A stretch of DNA of 64,000 bases from Liolophura sinensis (Eukaryota; Mollusca; Polyplacophora; Chitonida; Chitonidae). The position numbers and the translations under genes were made by a program. This document shows positions 50,374 through 62,300 of the stretch, in pieces (the stretch's first letter is position 1; each line of letters opens with the position of its first letter). The notes below the pieces were generated by a model. It had not been told where the DNA came from. It did not search any database and saw only the letters and a list, made by a program, of their open reading frames with translations. The stretch lies in contig NC_088302.1 of the NCBI RefSeq assembly GCF_032854445.1, positions 33,695,979-33,759,978 of the forward strand. Reading direction: 5' to 3'.

Positions 50374-53300
50374 ACAGAGCCCGGGGGAAACCCAGAGCCT
50401 GGGGGAAACCCATGACCATTTAATGGTTGCTGGCCATGCTGGCAGACCTTTCAACCTTTACAGATGCAGGCCGGTCACTTGGATGTGTACGTCCGCATCA
50501 GTTGGTATGTCACAGTTGGCCAATGACAGAATTAAATGACAATAAAAACATCTATACAATGCTCCTCTGACAATATGTAAATAAACCCTAAGTCACAGAC
50601 GAGTTTATAGTGTACAAATTAATTAAGGCTTCTTTTAATGTAATGAAATCATTATTACTTGCATGATGAAGAGTGAGTATATACAGTATGTATACAGGCA
50701 TTACAGGTGTGATAGGCATTACAGGTGTGACAGACATTACAGGTGTGACAGGCATTACAGGTGTGACAGGTATTACATGTGTGGTAAGACTTACACAGTC
50801 CATATACATTTGTTAAAATTAGTATACTCACCATATATATATATGCTTCAGGCCCATCATCCATTAAATTAGCAGATTTGATGCACATTAATAAGCTAAA
50901 TATTTATCTATCCATCCATCCATTAAACAGGATAATGGCCTAAAAGCGCTCACATGTTGGTCCAGGTGAAACCCATGGAACATCTGAACGCTGTTATATA
51001 TTCCAGTACTGTAATTATAAAGGCAGCGTTCTTTGCCCCCACAGCCGGGACATGGCGATGAGGAACTGAGTAAACGGGCACATTATGCAACTATTTCATT
51101 GTGTATGCATGATGCATGATGCAAATAACATGCAGCACCTTATCCACTAGTGACTTATATCAATTACCGTATTTGCCCTAAAAATTTGTATGAAAAAGTT
51201 CATTTTCACAGGCAAATAAAAATGTAGACAGGATAAACTATTGATGCTGAAACACTTCGCTTAAGTAGGATGTTATTCTACCTTCCAAACCAGCCTCAAA
51301 GCACATTTCTAAAATCAATAAAGCTCTCAGAATTGGACAAAATGTGAAACTTGATCATAGTCAAAATTTTAGGTCAAATACAGTATTTTTGTTGTTGTTG
51401 TGGTTTTTCACCTGTAATCTTGATGGCAACAACAAGGAAACCTGTTCACAGCTAGGGTGAGCCAAAGGTACACAAACAGTAGGCCTACAGTAATTATTGT
51501 TATTGAAAGGCTGCACACAGTTGAACATGTCAGTGTTAAATCAGGCACAGCTGACTTCGTGACAAAATAAACAGTGTAATTAATCAAATGAAAACATAAT
51601 TGTAATGGATATATGTAGTCTACATGAAGTCTTTAGTGCTTGGATCTCTTGCACACCATGCAAGTCCTCAATCATTCTTTCCCTCTATGCACATTATATA
51701 ATGCATATATAATAAGTTTCACTACAATGTATACAAAACACATTACATAATGCATATACAATAAGTTTCACTACAATGTATACAAAACACATTATATAAT
51801 GCATATATAATAAGTTTCACTACAATGTATACAAAAACATTAAAGTGAAAATTATATGATATCTCAAAAATAAAAAAGTATCAGTGGAAAAATAACTAAA
51901 TACTATTTTTAAGCATATACTTTAACCAAAACTACGTTTAAGTATATATTTAACTTTTGATTTTCCAATTCTTGATTTTGGAATTCTGTGGTTGACTTTT
52001 TCAGAACTTTTTAGACCAATTGTCTTGAAAACTTGAAATATACACAATTCAATTCAACAGAAAGTGAATGTCAACAGAAAATGAGCATTAAAAGACTATG
52101 ATTCGTTCTTCAAAACAAAGAATTCAAACAGATTACAGGTGAAATGTAACAGTTATAATCAATATTCATATAAAATGTCATCCCAATCCCATCACTCAGT
52201 CAATGCAAGCTTGGGAAGCAGGTAAGCACAACATGCTGTTTTCCATCGCCGTTATGTTAACTGAAAACGTACTAAAATGATAAGCCAGAAAAGTTTTCAC
52301 TACCAATTTTCCCATCAGTAAGTACATGTTTGCGTGCCACAGCAACCAGTCACGCTACATATATATGATCAACTGTTAGATTTTTAGTGACATTGTCATG
52401 CTGTTACATGTTAAGCAAATAGCTGGAATGATTTTGAGTAATATGACATACTGTAATTCTTCAATCTTTTCGAATTTTTGCAAGGTGTTTATTCAAGCAT
52501 ATTATGAAGGCAATTATTGGTGTGGGCTGATAAAATTATACTTTTTGTGAAGCCCTGAAAAAGGCCAAAATCAAATTTAAAAAAATTTTAAAATGTGCAT
52601 ATATTGCCTTTCATATGCGCAAAGGTTGAGAAATGTTATGCCAGCTGCCAGATCTCTAGTCATCCAGTATTTTGTGTGTAATCAGGTCATGTAACAATGT
52701 CATCCAGTATTTTGTGTGTAATCAGGTCATGTAATGATGTCATCCAGTATTTTGTGTGTAATCAGGTCATGTAACGATGTCATCCAGTATTTTGTGTGTA
52801 ATCAGGTCATGTAATGATGTCATCCAGTATTTTGCATGTAATCAGGTCATGTAACGATGTCATCCAGTATTTTGCGTGTAATCAGGTCATGTAACAATGT
52901 CATCCAGTATTTTGAGTGTAATCATGTCATGTAACGATGTCATCCAGTATTTTGCGTGTAATCAGGTCATGTAACAATGTCATCCAGTATTTTGAGTGTA
53001 ATCATGTCATGTAACGATGTCATCCAGTATTTTGCATGTAACCAGGTCATGTAATGATGTCATCCAGTATTTTGTGTGTAATCAGGTCATGTAATGATGT
53101 CATCCAGTATTTTGTGTGTAATCAGGTCATGTAACAATGTCATCCAGTATTTTGAGTGTAATCATGTCATGTAACGATGTCATCCAGTATTTTGCATGTA
53201 ACCAGGTCATGTAATGATGTCATCCAGTATTTTGCGTGTAATCAGGTCATGTAATGATGTCATCCAGTATTTTGAGTGTAATCATGTCATGTAACGATGT

Positions 53301-56300
53301 CATCCAGTATTTTGCATGTAACCAGGTCATGTAATGATGTCATCCAGTATTTTGCGTGTAATCAGGTCATGTAATGATGTCATCCAGTATTTTGCATGTA
53401 ATCAGGTCATGCAACGATGTCATCCAGTATTTTGCATGTAACCAGGTCATGTAATGATGTCAACCAGTATTTTGTGTGTAATCAGGTCATGTAACGATGT
53501 CATCCAGTATTTTGCGTGTAATCATGTCATGTTATTAGCTATATACTGCATGAATGACATTACACCAACAGTTAGATACTGAGGACTCAATTACCGGCTG
53601 TTAGATTTTATGTAATGATGTTACGCCAACTGTCAGCGTTACATTCTGCCAAGACTTAGATTTTGAGTAACAATGTCATGCCAACTGTCATATCACTGAA
53701 TGAGGGTGACAACATAATGTCATGACAAGTTACAATAAGATAGACACATGCAGGCGTATATATTTTTCAGAATCATTCCAATACAGCTGCCTTGCTATAA
53801 GGTATAAAACAAAAAGGTTTCCAATTGTATGCTAGTCTACCAAATGCGCTAAACCATTATTTCAAACACAACCATACACTAATAATGACAAATTTCAGAC
53901 AATAATGTACTAACACTTATCTAACAGATTTTTATGTACGTACATAATTTCAAATGTCATCTTAGCCCTGGCCTATCAGATACCATAATATTGCACTATA
54001 TATATATATACACATATGTAATTTTGAAGATATAACTATTGTTTCTATCATGTATATATGTTATCATTGTACTTTAATGTCCCGGGGCACAGTATACCTA
54101 CATGACAGACTTGAGGCTCTCCGCGGATCTGTAGAAATCATATCTGTACAACTGGAGCCCCAAGATTTTCTTGACCACTGTAGTTTTCGACATTGTTACA
54201 AAAGCAAGTGCAATGCACCAAGTACTACCCCAACCCTACGACGCACATGCCAGATGCACTCTTTGGTAAGATGACTGCAGTCTGAGGTAATCACAGGACA
54301 GGTGACGCAAAGCGATTGAAAACAGCACATTTGGTAATAACACACTAAATGTAGGTATTACCACTCCTGCTCCACCAGCTATAGGCACCTGAGGGTAAGA
54401 AAGCTTTCAAACAGGTAAAAATGTCTGCTAGCCAGGATAACTAAGCCAGGTGGGGACTGCAAGAACAAGCAGGAACACAGTCCCTTAAAGCTGTTCACTC
54501 AGAGAGCCAGGTAACAATTACCAACTGGGAGAATTAATTCAACTGCATGGGTACTGAATTAATCCTCTTTCCTTGAGGGGAGGCTTTTACACCATTGTTG
54601 CCTTTCTAAAGTGTTGTGACTGGGTCTAAAAGCTGACTGGGTGGGTAAAGCACCATACACAACAAGGTGGGGAGGGTGGGGACGGTTGGGAGGGGATAAT
54701 ATGGCTTGCTGTGGGGCAAAGGCTGCATAGTTCCTGAGTAAATCCATTATCACATCACATGCCTGTGAGGTATTCACCTTTATAATGATGGCTATACAAG
54801 AATTAAAATATTACACCCCCAGGAGACAATTTATCTTAGTTGGAGTTTCATTTTCAATTTATAATCTCATTTTAATCCACACAAAAGACTGGATTAACTC
54901 ATAATTATAAACCTAAAATGGATAAACAGATTTCACTTAAATTAAAAGCAACCTGCCATGCTTTCAATTTTTGCGAGCATTTTTGTTATAAAGCTTTTCT
55001 TGTTATTGAATAAGAGAGTGGAAGTTTTCTGCGAGTTATTGAATCATTTCATTAAGACCTATTTTTTGTTTATAAATATTTACAATTAACCAGTCTAAAA
55101 TTTATGGAAAATGTCCATTGCTTAATTATCTATCATTAATTGTGACCTCACAAATACATCATCCATTTTTTGTCACATACACTGTGCCATCAGATGAATA
55201 AACCAGAGCCAAGGGGAAAAAGCCATGTAAGCTTTTTAAGCAAATTATATAGACTGTCTAGATCTTACTACCTGTCCAGATCTTACTACCTGTCCAGATC
55301 TTAGTAGCCGTCCAGCAACCTGTGAATCGTCGTGGGTTTCCCCCTGGGCTCTGCTCAGTTTTCTCCCTCTATAAATATGGTATACATGGTCGTATAAGTG
55401 AAATATTCTTGAGTTTCGCATAAAACACCAATCAAAAAATAAATATTTCTGACCAAAAATAAGCTACAAATTGCATACACACAATATGCACAAGAGAACA
55501 GAAAAATGAAAAAACAATCATCATCATGCGTTTGCCCTGAAATCACATTCTCTTTCTAATCAAAAACCTTTGCATCTCACGATCAGGTTACTTTCTTTAG
55601 TATTCCACATCATAATGCATTATATGTATACGAATGTATTACGTAGCTTCTCTTTGCCAACTACATGGTGCTTTATCTTGTTTTATATATATTGATGTAT
55701 TTTTTGGACTCTGAAGTACATGTTTCCTATATATTTGTTTTTTCTGTGAAGGCCTTGGGGAAGAACAGTTTCATTGTAAACTGACCGAGCTACTTTCGAT
55801 AAAAAAAAATATTTTTATTATTTATTATTATTATTTTTATTATTATACTACAATTTGTCATGAATTCTGATTAATAATATCTGTACACATGTAAATCAAC
55901 CTCTGAAACTTTACAGTTTGAGAGGCAATAAAAGAGTGAATATGAATAAAAAGGACACATGTACCTACCCAGATAATCACACAATGTTTAATAGCTCTTT
56001 TTTTTTTTCATTACAAAAGCTAGCTTTCTTAAAATTTATGATCAGGAAAAAAAATTCCATCATTATCAATTCTAACATAGTTAAATTATCATCATTATCA
56101 AGAGACATTGCACTGAGTAAAAATTAAATTAATTGCATTTTTCCAGTTAGGGGTCAATTTATATAAAATAATACACACATGGCTGTAAATATTACTGAAA
56201 AATGCAATAATACTCAAGCCCTGGACCATAAATGACCATATATTTCGTCCATAACTAACTTCCCAATTTTTCCTGATTCTGAGAGTTCGATTGAGCTTAG

Positions 56301-59300
56301 AAAGATGTTTTGAGGTTTGCTTGTAACATGGGACAATATTCTACAGGAAAATGGTAAGTTTCAGCAGGAAAAATAATATTTTGTGACATTTATTTGCCTC
56401 TAAAAATGCACTTTCGTGGGCAAAATTTTAGGTCATTAAGGGTAATTTCATATTTTCTAATTAGGAGTCAGTTATAAAATAATGCAGACATAACTGTAAA
56501 TATTACAGCCAAATGTACTATCTAATACTCATGATCGAGTAGGGCGGAGTGTGACTTATTTTCAGATGCATGCTTTAACACATATCACAAACCTAAGGCG
56601 AAATGCAAGAAATACCTCTCACCATAGTTCAATATTGCTGTCATACCAAGCATATTAAATCTCCCTTTCAAAGCTAGAATTTTGACCATGTGTGACCGAT
56701 CTACAGGTAAAAATGGAAAGGTGAAAACAGTTATCAGTATTAGAGTATATCACACATATCCATAATTTACTCAGAAAAATCACGTGTAGATCTCAGTTAG
56801 TATAAATGATGAATAAAGAACACTGGTGTTATTAAAAACAGGATCGATAAGCCAGTTGACGTGGTAATTTACATCAACAGTTTCAGTTCGATAATATGTC
56901 AATAGCACATAGTGGGTGAAGAGTTAACATACCTGTAGAAGTGCGATAACAAATGTGGGGTTTAGTACTTTGATTTGCAGCAGTATTATCTGTGACAGCA
57001 GCCTAGGGTGTGTTTTTTTTTTGTTTAGTTTCTTCTCCATTTTTGAAAATCCACCTTTTTATTTCGTCCGATATTGATATTTTCTTTATGATCTTCCTAT
57101 TTCTTAAGTTATTTCAATTACTAGTATGTAAATATGACAACTGGAAAAACTGTCAAGACAGTCTACTACATTTTCCACCATGATAAATAATACGGATTTC
57201 CAAGATATATTTTTATTTTTATACCCTCCTCCGACATTGAAAAAAGATTTATTCTGCCCATAAAACAAAAGTTATAATTGGTATGGCCATATAACGTACC
57301 TCTGTATTATAAATTGGTGTGGCCATATAATGTACCTCTGTATTATAAATTGGTGTGGCCATATAATGTACCTCTGTATTATAAATTGGTGTGGCCATAT
57401 AACGTACCTCTGTATTATAAATATCAAAAGCATACAGATCACAATGACAGTTACAATTTTGCATATCAACTGAATTTCAGTATATATACCATTTGTCATT
57501 TCATGGAAATTTCACTAAGTACATGTATTAAATCAGCCTACAGTAACCCTACAAATTTGGTGAAATGTCTGTAAAACTGGGTACATATGACTTAGAGTAC
57601 ATGTTAATTTTGTACTAATCATGCAATCATTGGTCTGTTCTGCAGTTCATGCGACAGGGCAATCAATCCAGTTGATAAAAACTTCCATGACATTTACAGG
57701 TGATTTACCTATTATACCCTACTTGTTCAACCTTTTTCAACTACCTCTGTAACCAATATTTTGAAACATTCTGAGAGAACTAAGGAGTGTAGCGAAATGA
57801 CTTGGACAGTGTAAGGAAGCTTGCATCTTTAATGACGCCCAAAAAAAAAAAATCATTTCAGCCTCATTTTCATAGTAATTGTGTAAAAAAATTTCACTGA
57901 AAGACGTGCTTTAGTGGTAGAAAAAGTTGAAGATTTACAGTACCCACAAGTTTCCCAGCTCTATTATCTGTGAGTGCAAGCAGCCTCACTTTTCTTTTTA
58001 TCTTCATTATACATGTGTATATTATAATGATCACATCACATGAGAACACAGACAGTCACACCACACAATCCATATAAACGGAGCTATAAATCTGCACATG
58101 CACATTTCAGGAAAAACTTTGTGTGTGGGAAAATACTGGCTGTGGGAAAGACACGTAACAATGTATATGAAAGGTCACATACAATGTGTGATGCGTTCTA
58201 TATCAAAGAAAATGAGCAGCCTTTAATGAGTACCTCAGTACACCTTTATACTCCACTGAATTCTCTAGGCTCTAATGAATCCTCAGCATGGGGCTTAAAA
58301 GGCCTGTATCTGAAAACTCCTCCTTATACAGAGCAGCTGGAGTATCCGATATCCGATCTGATGCACTTTAAGTGGACCAGGTCAAAGTTTAATCTCACAG
58401 GAGGTACAGACATACTTTACATACCTGCAGCTAATGCATGTTTAAAGTTTCTTTTCAAAGTCAGTCAGGTAAAGTTGGTCTCATTTCAGCCACATTAGAG
58501 AGATTAATCTGCATATTTGTTTGATTGGAATTATCATTGTATATAGTCAAAAATATTTTAACCTGTATACGCCACTAGTCCTTGTCAAACCTCCGCATAT
58601 AAATATATAGCTGTTGTGGAACCAATGAAATTGGATGTGAGTTAATCTACAGCCTGATCCAATACATGTATGGCAAAAACGTGCTTTGGACAGATTTCTG
58701 TTTTAACAATTAGGGGCTGACATAAATATCACCATGGAATGCTACACTGAGAGAAAGTATAGAGGTAGATATTATACTGGTAGATGTCACTATTTTAATA
58801 AAGTGGAAAACAACAATGGCCTGTGGTCAATTGCCTGGACAAACATCCTAACATCAGAGAATTTAGTCTACTCTGAATTCCGGCAAAACAGAAATAATTA
58901 CCTGAATAGCAAAAGTAATATATCCATCTCACATCTACATATATATACAATAAGTGAAAACAACTTTGTGGTAATAAATTCATGTAAAACGCCTGGAGCT
59001 CACACCATGCACAAGGACATGTACGACAGCTGGTTAAAAAATTAACATGTATTGTATCCCTGAGATACATGGTTCGTGCAAGTTGCTGATGTACATTATT
59101 GAATGTTACCATGGAAACCAGTCTGCTTACAGACAAATGATTTTAATTCCTTTCCCTGAAGTGAAAACAAAGTTGCATGAAGGGTATTCTGAACCTGATT
59201 CCACGACAAAAATCCATCACTTCAAATGTCTATGCAGGTCATCTGTTTGATTTAATAAGAAATTTGTTCATTTGAACACTGTTTTGCCTCATACCCAAGA

Positions 59301-62300
59301 ATTATTGTTGCACCAAAACGATGAAGCCTTCTACTCCGTGTAAATCTACAAATTCCAACTCCAGGTCCAAGACTGGGTTTGAACTCACACTTGTGGGTCC
59401 TTGTGACTGAAAGGCAAACAGCTTCACACTCTGTAATTTATTTGCATTCCTTGCTTTTCCAACTGGACAACAATTAAAATTTTTAAAGACATCTCTAGCT
59501 AGTTTTTGTAATGATCAAGTGTAGAGAAAAGGAAATGAATGACAGTGTGTGTTAGGTATCAAAATGATCAGTCATGTGAGATGAATTCAGTACCATTTAA
59601 CCGCATGAGAACTTCCAGTTTTATAGCTTTAATAGAGTTTATGTTGAAATAGTATCCTTAGATGATTTAAAAGAATGACATGATATCAAAATTACGTCTA
59701 AACATGAGAATCCATTCCTGTAGGCAATCATAGCTTTACGTCTGTCTGTCCGTCAGTCAGTCAGTCAAGTTCCACTTGTTGCAGGATATGTCATAGCTGT
59801 TGTGCATTTACTCTTGCATTTTTTTTTTTTTTTTGTTTTTTCTCCAACAGATGGCTCCTTTATATCACACTATAACCCTGGTTATCAGCCTGTAGACAGG
59901 CTATTGTGCTCTGGCTGTATTACAGATTTGTCCTCAGCTGTGATTGTCTAACATCTGTTACCTGCTCACAGAAATGATCACTTGCTAAAAGCTGTCAGCT
60001 ATTAAGCGTTACACAACCCAGCTAAAGCAGCCAGTGACTCCATGCTACCTTAAAGCAGCTATTCCGCAGATTTTTGGCCGAAAATTTTAATTTTTTGTAT
60101 TAACCAAGAATAGATTAAATTCTTGCCTTTCAGCACATGTATGGCAGACTCATACCTGAAGTGATGAAGTGATTCTAAACTTTGAAGATGTTATAATGCA
60201 ACCCACTTTATAAATCTTAGGAGCTTTAACGATTTAAACAGCAACAGGACGTATATAGAAGAGGCTGATTTTTTGTGAAATAGGCTGTTTGGGCTATCCT
60301 AAAATAATAACATAAATCTGATTGAATATACGTTAAGCAATTTTTCGCCAAAACAGGGTACCGGTAGCATTTTTACGAGTTGTCTCTATATTGGATGGGT
60401 CAGAAAAAAACCCCCAATAACCCTCTTAAATTTTAATTATTCACGATGTTTTAAATGCAAGACTTTGATACTTCAAAGTGACACATCATATAATGACAAT
60501 AAAATACCTTTTTTCTATATATATGTTTCATGATAATTTAATTCAGCACCACAGTGGAAATGTATTAAAAAAGCCTGGTGACTAAGTGCATATGTGAAAT
60601 GTACACCAAGCAGTATTTTGGTAACATTTGTTCACCAAAAGAAATACACAACTGTTTCAAAATGATTTTACATCGGATGATTTGGAAATTATCATAAATC
60701 ATGTCCAGTATCCATTAAATGATCATTGCTGTATGTGAAAAATAAAAGTCTTATATTAAATGATCATTGCTGCATGTGAAAAATAAAAGTCTTATATTAA
60801 ATGATCATTGCTGCATGTGAAAAATAAAAGTCTTATATATGTTTAAATCATTCTGACTAATGGTGAATTTTACAGCGTTATTATATTTTGTTGCCCACCC
60901 CATATATTACACAGAAATCCCTTGCATACATTTGTGAATTAGCCACAAATATATTACTATTATTACAAATATATTACGGTAATTTGTTTTAAAAACACAC
61001 ATGAAAACCAATCTGTATTTTTTAAAATTTCATGTAATTATACCTTCATCTGTGAGAATATACAATTTATGACAAAGACTATATATATTGGCAATTAATA
61101 TGTAATATATTATAGATTAGTGCCACATGAATTAAATATCTCAGTGACAGGTGCCACAGGATTAACAGGTATGTCCATTTCTCATCTCATGACATTCATA
61201 GCATAATTATAAACTTATGTAATATAAGCAAGTTACTAAAATGAGCAGTTTAATGGTTATTTGTCTGACATTGTAGAATGACAGTAAAATATCAAAATTA
61301 AGTCTTTATCTTTGAAACATTTTACAGACAATGTACAGATTGATCTGATCAGACATGTATATTAAAGAGAGAAAAGAGTTGTTCAAGTAGCATATACTGA
61401 AATGTCACTACCATGCAATCGTCATTCTCTTCCTTCTTTTTCAAATTATCTTTAACATTAATAGATTGCTTCATATATAATTATGAAAGCACAAAAGTGT
61501 CATTTTTATCTCTGGCAGTTTTCAAAGAAAATAAAGTTAACACAGATGTATTATGCAATCATCAGTGAGCAACCTTATAAGACATGACCATAAGTGTAAG
61601 CGAGACTTTGAGTGGCCGATAAGGAAGATCCATTCCACTCATACCACCCACAACACTCATAAGGACACCCCCTGGGATAAAGCCTCAAATCTTGTATGAA
61701 ATTAATAGAGGAACTACAGTAACATGTAATATGTTTTCCACTTCCCATGTAGTTAAAACATCAAAGCAGATATCCGGTATCTCATAACCCATAATAATCT
61801 ATAGTTATGACATGTATGACTAAGGTAATGACTATTTGAAATACGAAGCCTTTGATTTCTGTTTATATATATGCACAACAGCAAACTGATACACATCACA
61901 ATACAGTCCTACTCAGCATACATGTATGCAAGCTTGATCATAACACATGCATATCTATGGTACAGCTTTTAGTGAGGTACACAACACTGCAGATGCACTG
62001 ATATGCACTGATAATGGTTTACTGTTATCTATACTGCACTTCACTTAAAGTGTAGCATTTTTCAAGAGAAAATACAGTATACTAACAAGCACATTATTTG
62101 ATACATGGATTACATCCTGATGCAATTTCTGGTCGTACAATAATATTCCAACTGTGTAACTGATAGCCTTTCTTCATAGTTTTGCAGTGATGTCATAGCT
62201 GCTCTAAGCCAATCATCAGCATACTATTTGGTCACCTGACTGGAGTACTGGAGGTGAAAACAAAGCAAATTTAACCTAAGTGAGATAGGCACTGAAGATG

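Noticed and set aside
50588-50888. Cys/His/Thr repeat peptides on both strands
   Set aside because: By-product of an 18-bp tandem repeat.
52661-53532. CRISPR-like array of 40-bp units
   Set aside because: The units are contiguous with no variable spacers, and the context is a eukaryotic intron; it is a minisatellite.
57249-57574. Repetitive peptides on both strands
   Set aside because: By-product of a 36-bp tandem repeat whose length is a multiple of three.
58040-58498. 152-codon open frame on the plus strand inside intron 1
   Set aside because: Antisense to the gene, no recognised domain, no promoter or polyadenylation context.
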